Shown here: positions 16,367 through 26,207 of the stretch, in pieces | How positions within the stretch are numbered: the stretch's first letter is position 1 | How the letters are laid out: each line of letters opens with the position of its first letter | Assembly: GCA_021737785.1 (NCBI GenBank) | Contig: JAIPDI010000020.1 | Location: 1 to 64,000, forward strand | DNA: 64,000 bases | DNA from: Deltaproteobacteria bacterium | Lineage (GTDB): Bacteria > Desulfobacterota > DSM-4660 > Desulfatiglandales > Desulfatiglandaceae | Direction of reading: 5' to 3' | Notes under the pieces: model-generated | Told to the model about the DNA's origin: nothing | Seen by the model: the letters and a program-made list of their open reading frames with translations, nothing else | The model's database searches: none | Position numbers and translations under genes: made by a program

Positions 16367-16701
16367 GGACACACTCGCCGCACAGGAATTCTGAAATGCT
16401 CCCCGGCGGCCTGACGGCCGCAACCAAAGATTTCCACACAAAGCCACAAAGACACAAAGATTTTTTGTCCAAAGGCTATTACCGAATAACGGACTACCTC
16501 CCGGCAGGGCTTGGTCTGTTCTGATCCTGAACCTGCCCCATGAAATTCATGCAAATTAGAGCGAAGCGGATTTCACTGGGGTCTTTCTTTCAGGATCAGA
16601 ACGAACCTATCAAGACTTCTTCGCGTGCTTCGGGCCTTGGCGGTTCAACAAAACTTCTTCGCACGTTGCAGAGAAGTTAAAACCAAAGATTCTTAATCCC
16701 G

Positions 16702-17988
16702 TTATCCGGTGATATCCGCAATCACCTCGTCCAGGGTCTCTTGTGTCAATTCCAGTTCTGTCCCGAGGCTGGAAATATCGAGGAGCTTTTCCTCGGTCAA
16801 TTCAGGGGCCATGAGCGCGAACAGGGGATGGATGCCGAAGATATAGGCCACGGCCTGGCGTCGCATCCATCCCTCCTTTTCCTGGTTCCCCACGGCTGCC
16901 CATGGGCTGAATACGGCATCGCCCGAACTCGACACCGGACCCTTCAGGTCGGGGAGGGCGCCTTTGATCGCTTCCGGGTCTGTAAGACCGGTTGTTTCGC
17001 TCAGTTCAGCAACCGCAGCCGCGTCAATGCCGTATTTTGCACATGCCTTGAGCACATGACAGGCGTCGGCCGCGGTCAGCCCCAGTCGCTTGAATATCAG
17101 GAGGGGAGAGATATCGGTCAGCAGGACCCCGGGCTCATTCACGGTGGTCTCTTTCAGGAGCGAGGGATCTTCATCCAGGAATACGAAGGTGTTGGTCGGC
17201 ACAGAGGTGTTGAAGCAGGCCATGTGCTTATGGGTCAACGGCTGGAGCCACTCCCCGATGTCCTCCGCACCCAGGGCCGCGGCCATGGCGGCAATCCCTC
17301 TGATTTTAGCGGCGCCCCCCGACTTGACGGCGGAGAGAAGTTCGCCGCACTTCTCAATAAACTCTTCCGGCTCAGCAATTTCCAGGAGGCCCATCCCCCG
17401 CAAAGCGATCAGCTTGAGGCGCTTTTTTCCAAAGAGATTTCCGAAACCCATTCGATCTCCGCTCTGCCAGTAGTTGATCGAGATTTGGGCCAGATCGGAT
17501 CCCTTTTCCCCGGCCTCTCCGATCCCGATGACCTGTATCAGGTCGTCCCCCATGAGGTCCCGGATACGATCCGTTGCGGTCCAGACATCCTGCCCCCACA
17601 GATCATCTGAGTCGCTGATGTCGGCGATGCCGTCATGGATCCATAAATAGACCGGTTTTTCGGATATCCCTTTGATAACGATATAGTCAAACCCGGAGTA
17701 CTTCAATTCCATGCCGGCATCCAGGCTCAAGGGAACGTGGGAAACCCGCCCTGTCAAAGGGCTTTTCGCCGTGATCACACCCAGAGATGAACCGGGAACC
17801 AGGCTTCCCGTCAAGAGGCCGGTGCCCAATACGATGGGGTCTTGGTCTGCGAAACGATCATAGAGGGATTTGGTGATCCCGGCCCCTCCGATCTTCTCCA
17901 ATACCAGGTCGTCATCCAACTCCTCTTCGATGATTTCACGTGTGGCAAGGTCGACAACAGCGATCTTTCCGGATGCTAAATATTCCAT
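16702..17988 (-). CDS. Aldehyde:ferredoxin oxidoreductase-like protein, shortened
   Basis: A 428-residue member of the tungstopterin AOR family by its N-terminal domain: GGAGITKSLYDRF, GTGLLTGSLVPGSS, and LTGRVSHVPLSLDAGMELKYSGFDYIVIKG. Typical members have about 600 residues and bind a [4Fe-4S] cluster through CxxCxxxC; here the matching place reads HKHMACFNTSVPTN, with one cysteine. It may be a cluster-free or non-catalytic relative relying on the ferredoxin encoded 115 bp upstream. The ATG follows AGGAG. A sequencing frameshift is unlikely because the frame is smooth to its end. Confidence 0.72.
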   Translation of the reverse strand: MEYLASGKIAVVDLATREIIEEELDDDLVLEKIGGAGITKSLYDRFADQDPIVLGTGLLTGSLVPGSSLGVITAKSPLTGRVSHVPLSLDAGMELKYSGFDYIVIKGISEKPVYLWIHDGIADISDSDDLWGQDVWTATDRIRDLMGDDLIQVIGIGEAGEKGSDLAQISINYWQSGDRMGFGNLFGKKRLKLIALRGMGLLEIAEPEEFIEKCGELLSAVKSGGAAKIRGIAAMAAALGAEDIGEWLQPLTHKHMACFNTSVPTNTFVFLDEDPSLLKETTVNEPGVLLTDISPLLIFKRLGLTAADACHVLKACAKYGIDAAAVAELSETTGLTDPEAIKGALPDLKGPVSSSGDAVFSPWAAVGNQEKEGWMRRQAVAYIFGIHPLFALMAPELTEEKLLDISSLGTELELTQETLDEVIADITG

Positions 17989-18102
17989 ATGGGTATCTCC
18001 TCAAAATTAAGGTTTTCCGTCAGACTCGAGTGATTCGGTAGTGTATTGGTTCGACTTTGGCCCAACCATGAGCCGAACATGCACCGGTACGATACCAATT
18101 GT

Positions 18103-18456
18103 CTATTCCATGGAAATCGCATTGACCGGACAAAACCGGATGCACAGGGGTCCGTCATCCAGATCCTCGCACAGGTCGCAGGATTCCCTGAGCAACATCG
18201 GTTTTGCAGAGGCATCCGCCTCCTTGTCCGGGTCCTGCTCTTGGCCGATTCGACTAATTTCCGTGCCTTCCGGCCGTGCGGCGATCAAGCTGTCTTCCTC
18301 TTTTAAAATGACACCTATGTAATTTTTCTTTTCCCTGGCCCGGTAGGGTACGATGCATGACGACAGAAGTGCAAAGGCATCGTCCCGATGATAGCCGCAG
18401 GCCAATTCGCAGGCCATACATGCCGTACATGTCAGCGCGTCGATTTTCAACCCCAT
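18103..18456 (-). CDS. Dicluster ferredoxin, AOR-associated
   Basis: A 117-residue iron-sulfur protein with CTACMACELACGYH at its start and CDLCEDLDDGPLCIRFCPVNAI at its end, enough cysteines for two [4Fe-4S] clusters separated by an acidic loop. Such proteins are the electron-carrying partners of AOR-type oxidoreductases. A strong AAGGAGG precedes the ATG. It is the first gene of the minus-strand block and reads divergently from the GntR regulator across a 650-bp AT-rich gap. Confidence 0.85.
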   Translation of the reverse strand: MGLKIDALTCTACMACELACGYHRDDAFALLSSCIVPYRAREKKNYIGVILKEEDSLIAARPEGTEISRIGQEQDPDKEADASAKPMLLRESCDLCEDLDDGPLCIRFCPVNAISME

Positions 18457-19108
18457 AGGAAAACCTCCTTAAGTTTGAGAATATGTCCGAAGACCGATTG
18501 CCTGTATCATTGAGTGGAATATCGATATCGTTAAATTATAATAGAAATATTAGAATATTAAGCTCAAACCCTATGCGACCTTCATTGAAATGGTGTCGTT
18601 TTTATAGAAAAGCCATGAAGAAAAGTCAAACAAAAATTATAACCTTTATAATATTTCTTTGACGATCTGTGGTGCGTTTGGTTTCTATTCCTGCCCTTAT
18701 GGAAAATAAATCTGTGGTTTTGAGCAGTCAATTCCATTTAATAATTTTTTAAATCATATTAATTGATTTTAAATAATAATTATTAACGAATTTGCCGTTA
18801 ATCCTGTTGTCGATGGTTTGAGGTTTTTGATGAGTTAAAAAATATGAAAAGATTATAATATTTTTCTTGACAGGTTATGTTTCATTCAGTATCTCTACAC
18901 GGAAGCACACCATGAAAGCAAGCGTAGTGGCAGTTATCGGTTGTTTGTTGCCGGTCGGGCATCAAGCGTTCGTTTTCGGTCTTTCCCGATCCCGCGCACC
19001 CGCGGGATTAACCGGATAACCCGCTCCTGTTTTCATCCGCAAAGACGACAGGCTCCCTGTCATCACCTTTTACACTGAATTTCCGTTTTGAGGTCCATAC
19101 CGCGATTC
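18457..19108. promoter_or_regulatory. AT-rich divergent intergenic region
   Basis: About 650 bp without a convincing gene, between the minus-strand ferredoxin and the plus-strand regulator gene. The middle (18500-18870) is very AT-rich, unlike the flanks. It should hold promoters for both directions and may be where the GntR regulator binds, but I saw no clear operator palindrome. Confidence 0.6.
18867..18895 (+). promoter_or_regulatory. Possible sigma-70-type promoter
   Basis: TTGACA at 18867-18872 is followed, after 17 bp, by TATCTC. The -35 box and spacing are ideal and the -10 box is weak. It points toward the GntR gene, whose start is over 200 bp away, so a long leader would result. Confidence 0.35.
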
Positions 19109-19987
19109 ATGTTTAATAATGCAAACAAGTCTGAAAAGGTCTCAGACAACATCATCGCCCAGATTCGCGACGCCATCCTTTCCGGCAGGATCAAGCCTGG
19201 GGACAGGCTGGCCTCTGAGAAGGAGTTGATCGATCAGTTCGGGGTCAGCAAGGCGACCATGCGGGAGGCCCTTCGGGTACTCGAGGTCATCGGACTGCTG
19301 GAAATCCGAAAAGGGATTTCCGGCGGGGCCTTTGTGGCAGAGGTGGACATGAGGACCACCCTTCACGCCATTGTCAATTTCCTCCATTTTCAAACCGTAT
19401 CCGTCAAAGAAATTACCATGCTCCGGTATCTCATTGAACCGTCCGTGGCACAAGTGGCCGCAGCCAAGCGAACGGACAAGGACATCGAAAAGCTGGAGCA
19501 GGTCATCGGCGAGGGTATCACACCCGGAGACAATGAGGTCTCCAAAGAGATCAGTTTCCACCGCTATTTGGCCCGAATGACCGAGAACACCATCCTGACG
19601 CTGACCATCGATATGATTGACAACCTTCTAAAGGCAATGAAAAAAAAGATCGGGCTTCCCCCTGAGTTCTATGCTCATGTCCGGGATGCACACACCATCA
19701 TCCTGGAGTGCCTGGTCCAGCAGGACGGTCTGGCGGCGAAAATCGCCATGGCCAATGATGTGGTAGGGGTAGGCAGATACATATGCAAGTTTACAGAGAC
19801 CCCCCCCTTTGAACCCTCGGAATTGAAAGCGAGTCGATCACCCATTGATACACATTTGGAGGTAAACCCGGAGGCCCGCGTGGTGATGAAAGATGATCCG
19901 CTGCTCCTGGAATCCGGGACTATTGTCAGACGGGTAGGGACCAGCGAGTTATACCTGGTTGTGAAAGAACATGAAAATGATGTTTAG
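19109..19987 (+). CDS. GntR/FadR-family transcriptional regulator
   Basis: A 292-residue regulator. Residues ~1-75 are the GntR winged helix (SGRIKPGDRLASEKELIDQF, SKATMREALRVLEVIGLLEI). Residues ~85-225 form the FCD ligand domain, with the metal-site histidines in FHRYLARMTEN and HVRDAHTIIL. About 60 extra residues follow that FadR relatives normally lack. I chose ATG 19109; a TTG at 19088 is in frame. It precedes the aldehyde dehydrogenase operon and probably controls it in response to a small carboxylate, by analogy with the family. Confidence 0.82.
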   Translation: MFNNANKSEKVSDNIIAQIRDAILSGRIKPGDRLASEKELIDQFGVSKATMREALRVLEVIGLLEIRKGISGGAFVAEVDMRTTLHAIVNFLHFQTVSVKEITMLRYLIEPSVAQVAAAKRTDKDIEKLEQVIGEGITPGDNEVSKEISFHRYLARMTENTILTLTIDMIDNLLKAMKKKIGLPPEFYAHVRDAHTIILECLVQQDGLAAKIAMANDVVGVGRYICKFTETPPFEPSELKASRSPIDTHLEVNPEARVVMKDDPLLLESGTIVRRVGTSELYLVVKEHENDV

Positions 19988-20129
19988 AATCGGCCCCCGT
20001 CGGCTTTTTGAATCCTGCTGAAAGCGGGATTTTTGACCCGTAATCAATAACAAGAATATGGTAATCAGCTCCACATTTCATATGGTCCATTACACAAATT
20101 AAATTTTTAATTATAAGGAGGAATTTGCT

Positions 20130-21623
20130 ATGGCGGTATTGGATGAACCCATAAAAGGCGTACCCATGGCCAAGAATTACATCGACGGGGAATGGGTTGA
20201 ATCAAAAGGCGAGATCATCGATGTGGTCAATCCGGCCACCAATGAGACCATCGGAAAGGTCGGCATCTCAACTAAGGAGGAGATTGACAGTGCTGTTCAG
20301 GCGGCGCAGGAGGCATTTCATGACTGGAGAAGAACCCCCCCGGTGACGCGCTGCCGCTATCTCTTCAGACTGCGTGAATTGCTGGAGGAGAACTTCGAAG
20401 AGGTCAGCAGGGTCCAGACACAGGAGCATGGGAAATGCATCGATGAATCCAGAGGAGAGACCCGACGGGGCATCGAGAACGTGGAAGTGGCCTGCGGCAT
20501 CCCGAGTCTCATGATGGGCGAGTGCCTGGAGGATATTGCAAGCGGCATCGACGAATATCTCATTCGACAGCCTTTAGGGGTTTTTGGCGTTATCGGCCCG
20601 TTCAATTTCCCCTTTATGATTCCCCTCTGGTCGGCCCCTTACGCGGTGGCCACAGGCAACACGGTGGTCATCAAGCCTTCCAGCGAAGTTCCCTTCAGCC
20701 AGACGAAGATCACGGAACTGGCCGAAGAGGCAGGGTTTCCCCCGGGGGTCTGGAATATGGTTCACGGCGGGAGAACCGTTGTGGGCGGCATGCTGGACCA
20801 TCCCGACATTCAGGGGATCACATTCGTAGGTTCCACGCCGGTCATGCGGGACGTCATCTATCCGGGATGCGGCAATACCGGCAAACGATGCATTGCCCAG
20901 GGCGGGGCCGCCAACATCCTCGTCATCATGCCCGATTGCAATGTGGAGGCAACCATCCCAGGACTGATGACATCCTTCTTCGGGAATGCCGGGCAGCGGT
21001 GTCTTGCCGGCCAGACCCTGGTGATTGTGGGTGAGGACGATGCCTTTTACAAGAGTTTTGTGGAAAAGATTACGGACAGGGCCCGGAACATGCGGATCGG
21101 CTACGGACTCGATGAGTCTGTGCAGATGGGTCCTGTACGGGATGTGCATAAAAAGGAGAGCATACTGAATTACATCGAGATCGGTATGAAGGAAGGGGCG
21201 ACCTTGAAATTAGACGGTCGAAAGGCAGGAGAGATCGTCGGCAATTACCCGGACACCTGCTTCTTAGGCCCCACCATCATGGAGAATGTATCAAGGGAGA
21301 TGAGGATCGTCCGCGAAGAGATCTTCGGCCCGACCATGGGAATTATCAGGGTCAAGACCCTTGAGGATGCCATAGAGATCTGCAACGAGTCTCCCTATCA
21401 CAACGGTCATGCCATATTTACGTCAAACGGCAAGTCTGCCCGTCAATTCCAGTATGACTGCATCAGCGGCAACATCGGCATCAATATCGGCATTGTTGCG
21501 CCCATGGCATTCTTCCCGTTCAGCGGAATGGCCGGTTCATTCTTGGGCGTGCTTCACACCCAGGGGAAGGAAGCGATCCGTTTCTTTACAGAGAGCAAAG
21601 TCTGCATCCACCGATGGTTATAG
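20130..21623 (+). CDS. Aldehyde dehydrogenase, MmsA-like
   Basis: A 497-residue NAD(P)-dependent aldehyde dehydrogenase. It shows NPATNETIGKV near the start, GPFNFPFMIPLWSAPYA, catalytic-cysteine motif GQRCLAGQ, EEIFGPTMGIIRV, and a C-terminus (FPFSGMAGSFLGVLHTQGKE..FFTESK) very close to methylmalonate-semialdehyde dehydrogenase, a CoA-acylating branch. The GGAANILVIMPD segment lacks the general-base Glu of hydrolytic ALDHs, as in MmsA, so a CoA-ester product is likely. It has AAGGAGG upstream and leads an operon with a ferritin-like protein, FAD dehydrogenase and HdrD-like protein. The true aldehyde is unknown. Confidence 0.85.
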   Translation: MAVLDEPIKGVPMAKNYIDGEWVESKGEIIDVVNPATNETIGKVGISTKEEIDSAVQAAQEAFHDWRRTPPVTRCRYLFRLRELLEENFEEVSRVQTQEHGKCIDESRGETRRGIENVEVACGIPSLMMGECLEDIASGIDEYLIRQPLGVFGVIGPFNFPFMIPLWSAPYAVATGNTVVIKPSSEVPFSQTKITELAEEAGFPPGVWNMVHGGRTVVGGMLDHPDIQGITFVGSTPVMRDVIYPGCGNTGKRCIAQGGAANILVIMPDCNVEATIPGLMTSFFGNAGQRCLAGQTLVIVGEDDAFYKSFVEKITDRARNMRIGYGLDESVQMGPVRDVHKKESILNYIEIGMKEGATLKLDGRKAGEIVGNYPDTCFLGPTIMENVSREMRIVREEIFGPTMGIIRVKTLEDAIEICNESPYHNGHAIFTSNGKSARQFQYDCISGNIGINIGIVAPMAFFPFSGMAGSFLGVLHTQGKEAIRFFTESKVCIHRWL

Positions 21624-21638
21624 GAAAGGGGAGTGACG

Positions 21639-22070
21639 ATGAATCTACGTACCGCTTCTGAAACATTAAGCTTTTTACGGGAGCTGGAGGAAAAGGCTGC
21701 CGTTTTCTACGAAGAACTGGCCGGGAGGTTCCCTGAAAACAAAGATGACTTCCTTGCCTTTGCCAAAGAAAACAGGAAATTTAACAAGCAGATTCAAATG
21801 GCGTACCAGTCCGTGATCACGGATGCGATTGAAGGGTGCTATGCCTTTGATCTGGAGACGGACCATTATGTCTTTGAAACGGATTTGCCGGATGCGGCAG
21901 GCCTGGCCGAGGCTGCAGCCAAGGCCCTGGCTATTGAAGAGAAAATCGTGTCGTGTTATAATGTGGGGGCCGAGCAATCCGGTTCGCTCCTGGCGGATGT
22001 CCCGAGGAATTTTAAAATAGTGGTGAAAAAGCGCAATAACCGCCTGGAAAAGCTGAAATCACTGGCATAA
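21639..22070 (+). CDS. Ferritin-like / rubrerythrin-like small protein
   Basis: A 143-residue mostly helical protein. TLSFLRELEEKAAVFYEELA resembles the first helix of rubrerythrin-like ferritins with an ExxxxxFYxxL pattern, and a later helix holds ALAIEEKIVSCYN. The complete set of di-iron ligands is not obvious, so it may have lost iron chemistry. It is tightly packed between aldehyde dehydrogenase and FAD dehydrogenase genes, suggesting a helper role such as a small subunit or oxidative-stress protection. Confidence 0.55.
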   Translation: MNLRTASETLSFLRELEEKAAVFYEELAGRFPENKDDFLAFAKENRKFNKQIQMAYQSVITDAIEGCYAFDLETDHYVFETDLPDAAGLAEAAAKALAIEEKIVSCYNVGAEQSGSLLADVPRNFKIVVKKRNNRLEKLKSLA

Positions 22071-22094
22071 GGGTCAGGGAGAAGGAGGCTGTCA

Positions 22095-23525
22095 ATGCTT
22101 GCCAAGAGAGAAGACATGATTTTGGATGAACTGGTCTCGATCGTGGGGAAGGATAATGCCACCGCTGCCAAACATATCCGCTACGCCTATTCCTATGACC
22201 TGAGCTTTGTCAAACCCAAGCTGCCGGACTATGTGGTGATGGCCACCACCGTAGAACAGATTCAGAGTATCTTCAGACTGGCCAACAGGGATAAGATACC
22301 CGTGGTTCCCTATACTGCCGGTTCTAATATCGGAGGCCTTTGCATCCCCGAACATGGGGGCATCCTGCTGGATCTGAAGCGGATGAACAAGATCATACGG
22401 ATCGATACGGAGTCCCATTATGCCGTTATCGAACCGGGGGTATCCCATGCGCAACTGGCCATGGAGTTGTATAAGCATAACCTGAGATGGAGCTGGCCGG
22501 TGGGACCGCCGTCGGCCTCTGTCTCATCCAATGCCTTGTGCCATGGCATCGGAGGCATGAGCGGCAGGTACGGACTCAACAGCGAGGAGATCACCAGCAT
22601 GGAGGTGGTGCTTCCCACCGGAGAGTTGGTCCGTGTCGGGTCCTGCGCCATACAGGAGGATTCCTGGCACAGCGTGCTTCCGCTGCCGCAGCTGGACGGC
22701 CTGTTCAAGGGGTGGCTGGGGACCAGCGGCGTGGTGACAAAGATGGGCGTCAGGGTCCATCCGATTCCCCCGATCCTCAAGGTGTTTACCGTGTCCACAC
22801 GCAGTATCGAAGACATGACATCCTATATGGTGAATCTGGGGAACTATGAAATCTGTGACGACCTCACCGCGGTATCGTGGTGGCTGTCGCAGGTCCCGAT
22901 CCCCTATCCATATAAGCCCAAGCCGGATGCGGCGCCTGAGTGGTATTGCTTCGGCGCGACCAATTCCTGGACCCAGAAGGAAAAGGAGGCCAGGGAAGAG
23001 ATCTGGCAGAATGTTCTGGATGAGGAGAAGAAAAAGGGGACCTCCATTGAATACGCCGACTATCCGGAAGAGGCGTTGAAGGCAAGGACCCAGCTTCCCA
23101 GCCGGATTGTGGGATCTACCAAAAACTATACCAAGATGGCCGGCGGCGGCATATCGTGGCCCGGCACCTTTACACCGGCAAATAAATGGGCGCCGGTGTA
23201 TAACAAGTGGAAGGAGATCCTCATCGAGCACAACCTTTCCCCTTCTGTTCGCGCCACCAACTACAGGGGGGTTCACTATGGCATGCTCAGGGCCATGATC
23301 CCCTTTAACAAGCAGAGCGCCGAGGAGACTGAAAATGCGAGACATGCCATCGTGGAATGCCTGAAGGTGGACCTGGACGCAGGGGGTATCCCGTACAAGC
23401 CTCCCGTGGATTTTGCCGCTGAGATAAACAAACGGGCACATCCCGGCTATCTATCGCTTTTAAAACAGGTGAAGAAACTGCTGGATCCAAATGATATCAT
23501 GAACACCGGAAAATTGGGGTTCTGA
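22095..23525 (+). CDS. FAD-linked dehydrogenase of the VAO/PCMH family
   Basis: A 476-residue flavoprotein. The FAD-binding half has PDYVVMATTVEQIQ, VVPYTAGSNIGGLCIPEHGG and a PP-loop; VEPGVSHAQL and PSASVSSNALCHGIGGMSGR follow. The segment GLFKGWLGTSGVVTKMGVRV and the end LDPNDIMNTGKLGF are typical of vanillyl-alcohol oxidase, 4-cresol methylhydroxylase and glycolate oxidase GlcD. With the next gene it forms a GlcDF-like pair, the HdrD-like protein taking electrons. Because operon A looks like an O-demethylase, oxidation of a phenolic or hydroxyacid product is plausible; the substrate is not fixed by the sequence. Confidence 0.8.
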   Translation: MLAKREDMILDELVSIVGKDNATAAKHIRYAYSYDLSFVKPKLPDYVVMATTVEQIQSIFRLANRDKIPVVPYTAGSNIGGLCIPEHGGILLDLKRMNKIIRIDTESHYAVIEPGVSHAQLAMELYKHNLRWSWPVGPPSASVSSNALCHGIGGMSGRYGLNSEEITSMEVVLPTGELVRVGSCAIQEDSWHSVLPLPQLDGLFKGWLGTSGVVTKMGVRVHPIPPILKVFTVSTRSIEDMTSYMVNLGNYEICDDLTAVSWWLSQVPIPYPYKPKPDAAPEWYCFGATNSWTQKEKEAREEIWQNVLDEEKKKGTSIEYADYPEEALKARTQLPSRIVGSTKNYTKMAGGGISWPGTFTPANKWAPVYNKWKEILIEHNLSPSVRATNYRGVHYGMLRAMIPFNKQSAEETENARHAIVECLKVDLDAGGIPYKPPVDFAAEINKRAHPGYLSLLKQVKKLLDPNDIMNTGKLGF

Positions 23526-23562
23526 TGATTGGTTAACCGCCACGCGGCATTGGGAGGATATT

Positions 23563-24891
23563 ATGGAATGGAACATCGCCACTCTTGAGGAGTTGAAGGA
23601 TATTTTATGGAGGTGCACCGCCTGTGGCAACTGCAAGGCCGCCTACAACTACGGACCTCCCCCTGAATTCGGTGAGATCTGTCCTGCAGGGGCCGAGTTC
23701 GGCTTTGAAGGCTTTATGGCATCAAAGGGAAAGATCGCGTTTGCAAGGGGCATCCTGGACGGGCAGTTGGAATGGACCGACGAACTGCTGGATGCGATTT
23801 ATAAGTGTACGGTCTGCGCAGGGTGCCAGAACCAGTGCGAGCTGGACCACAAGCCGTTCATCCCTGAAATCATTGAGGCCATGCGACGCAAGGCGGTACA
23901 AGACGGCATCGGCCCCATGCCCACCCAGAAAAAGATCGCCCAGTCCATGCGAAGCTACAACAACCCCTATCAGGGGCCCCGAAGGGTACGCACGGATTGG
24001 ACCCGGCCATTTAAGAAAGCCAAGAAACCGATCAAGGACATCAACAAGGAACCTGCGGACATCCTCTATTACGTCGGCTGCACCGGGGCCTTCAACCTCC
24101 CGGCCAGGGGCGTGCCGGTGGCCACCGCCTCCCTGTTTCAGAAACTGGGACTGGATTTCGGCATCCTGGGGGAAAATGAGATCTGCTGCGGATCCACGGC
24201 CATGCGGATCGGGGACGCCGAGGAATTCAAACGGGTGGCCCAATCCAACCTGGAGACATTTAGGATGCTGCATGAGGAGCGGGGAGTCAAGACCATTGTC
24301 ACCTCCTGCGCCGGGTGTTACAGGGCCATTAAGAAGGACTATATCCTCTCTTCCGAATATGACAAGATGATGGACGGCATCCAGGTGGTCCACACGGTGG
24401 ATCTCCTGAATACCCTGTTCAAGGAGGGGAAGCTGAAATTCACCGGTGAACTCCCGATGAAGGTGACCTATCACGATCCCTGTCACACCGGGCGGCACCT
24501 GACCAAATTCGTGATTGATAAAGAGGGCTCCCAGCTCTGGAAGGGGGCCTATGTGGGTCTCAATGATGAAGATTGCCTGTACGACGTCCCCAGAGAAATC
24601 CTGCGGGCCATTCCAGGCATTGAATTGGTAGAGATGGAACGGATCCGGGACAACTCTTATTGCTGCGGCGGCGGGGGCGGCGTCATGACCGGATACGGGG
24701 ACTGGGCCGCAAAGAACGCCTCCAAACGCATTGAAGAGGGGATGCAGACCGGTGCGGAGCACATGGTTTCCATCTGCCCGTTCTGTCATTATAATTTGAA
24801 TGAGGGTTCTCGAAGGATCTCAAGCGAGATGAAGCTCTATGACCTGGTGGAGCTGCTGGATCAGGTGATTTCCGAAACCGACAAGGCGTAG
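23563..24891 (+). CDS. HdrD/GlcF-like iron-sulfur protein with CCG domains
   Basis: A 442-residue electron carrier. Two N-terminal cluster motifs are visible (CTACGNCKAAYNYGP.. with a later CPAG, and CTVCAGCQNQCELD). Two CCG domains follow, with CCGSTAMRIGD, SCAGCYRAIKKDY and CCGGGGG, closely resembling the protein at 10296-11855. It comes 37 bp after the FAD dehydrogenase gene, the usual GlcD-GlcF-like pairing, so it probably accepts electrons from the flavin and hands them to a quinone or membrane complex. Confidence 0.87.
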   Translation: MEWNIATLEELKDILWRCTACGNCKAAYNYGPPPEFGEICPAGAEFGFEGFMASKGKIAFARGILDGQLEWTDELLDAIYKCTVCAGCQNQCELDHKPFIPEIIEAMRRKAVQDGIGPMPTQKKIAQSMRSYNNPYQGPRRVRTDWTRPFKKAKKPIKDINKEPADILYYVGCTGAFNLPARGVPVATASLFQKLGLDFGILGENEICCGSTAMRIGDAEEFKRVAQSNLETFRMLHEERGVKTIVTSCAGCYRAIKKDYILSSEYDKMMDGIQVVHTVDLLNTLFKEGKLKFTGELPMKVTYHDPCHTGRHLTKFVIDKEGSQLWKGAYVGLNDEDCLYDVPREILRAIPGIELVEMERIRDNSYCCGGGGGVMTGYGDWAAKNASKRIEEGMQTGAEHMVSICPFCHYNLNEGSRRISSEMKLYDLVELLDQVISETDKA

Positions 24892-25019
24892 GATGCAGGG
24901 TCACTGCATCTGAAAAGGGCGCCACGGATTTTGGAGGGATGGGAGGTGATAAGGGGAGATCAGAATTAAAGGAGCCTGGCATTAACCACAATTTTTTGCG
25001 GGAAGAGAAGGAGGGAAAC

Positions 25020-26207
25020 ATGAAAAGAGCACTTTTGATTACATCCTTACTACTGGCGGGTGTGTTTTTGCTGGCCCCGCTCAACGCAGTCGCCGCAGAC
25101 CCCGTCAAAATCGGCGTTATCGTTCCCTTGTCAGGCATTGTGGCGCAGGGCGGTGAAGAGATGAAGATGGGGATCCAGATGGCTGCGGAAGAAAAGAAGA
25201 CCATTTTGGGCCGTCCCATTGAACTGATTATCGAGGATACCCAGGTAAAGCCCACGGTTGCCGTGAGCAAAGCGGAAAAGCTCGTTTTCAAGGATGACTG
25301 CAAGGCCCTGATCGGTGTTTTCTCCAGCGGCGTAGGCCTGGCTATCGCCAAGAATATCGACAAACTGAACGTCCCGTTTTTGACCACACACGTTATGACC
25401 ACCAAATTTTACGGCCTTAACCCACTGGTTTTCAGGTCCGGTCAGCTTGCCAACGACCAGACCGCGGTAGGCAACATCAAGGGCATTCTGGCGACCCCCG
25501 ACCTTAAGGATCGGACCTATTATGTACTGGTTCACGACTATGCCTGGGGCCACGATGCGGGTCAGCGATTCATCGACCTGGCCAAGAAAAACGGCATCAA
25601 GGTCGCCAATGAGAATTTCGACAAAGCGCCGATCGCCACCAAGGACTGGTCCTCCTACATCAGCAAGATCAAGGCCTCCGGAGCGGATGCCGTATACATC
25701 GCGCTCATCACCAATGTCATTCCTGTCTTTGCAAAACAGGCCTATGATTTCGGCATTCAGAAATATGCCAGGATCGTATCCGGGGCCGCCCCGGGTCCGG
25801 TGGAACTGGAAGCGGGCGGCGAAGCGTGCGTCGGCATCTTCGGGGCATCCGACTGGTGCTGGGACGTGAACAATCCCATATCGGATAAATGGGAAGCGGA
25901 TTTCTGGAAAAGATTCAAAACCATCCCGTCCGATGCGGCCTGCCACAGCTATGTGGGCGCCATGAACCTCTTTAACGGCATTGAGAAGGCCGGTTCAACG
26001 GATCCTCAGAAAATTGCCGCAGCCTTGAAAGGCATCAGTTTTAACGGACCTTACGGCGAAGTCCGTATCTCTGCCAAAGACAACTGCATGAGAAATTCGG
26101 CAGTACTCACCGAAACCACATTGGCCCCGGAGAATCCCTATGGCGCCAAGATCTACATGAAGGTACTTCGAACCTTTTCAGCCGAGGAGTTAGGACCTCC
26201 GGAATAG
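25020..26207 (+). CDS. Branched-chain-type ABC substrate-binding protein
   Basis: A 395-residue periplasmic binding protein with a clear signal peptide (MKRALLITSLLLAGVFLLAP..AVAA) and the LivJ-type opening DPVKIGVIVPLSGIVAQGGE. AAGGAGGG lies just before the ATG. Relatives bind amino acids, short-chain amides, urea or aromatic acids. Since the operon leads into a methyltransferase system, a methoxylated or methylated carboxylate is a reasonable guess but is inference. Genes for permeases and ATPases follow in order. Confidence 0.88.
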   Translation: MKRALLITSLLLAGVFLLAPLNAVAADPVKIGVIVPLSGIVAQGGEEMKMGIQMAAEEKKTILGRPIELIIEDTQVKPTVAVSKAEKLVFKDDCKALIGVFSSGVGLAIAKNIDKLNVPFLTTHVMTTKFYGLNPLVFRSGQLANDQTAVGNIKGILATPDLKDRTYYVLVHDYAWGHDAGQRFIDLAKKNGIKVANENFDKAPIATKDWSSYISKIKASGADAVYIALITNVIPVFAKQAYDFGIQKYARIVSGAAPGPVELEAGGEACVGIFGASDWCWDVNNPISDKWEADFWKRFKTIPSDAACHSYVGAMNLFNGIEKAGSTDPQKIAAALKGISFNGPYGEVRISAKDNCMRNSAVLTETTLAPENPYGAKIYMKVLRTFSAEELGPPE

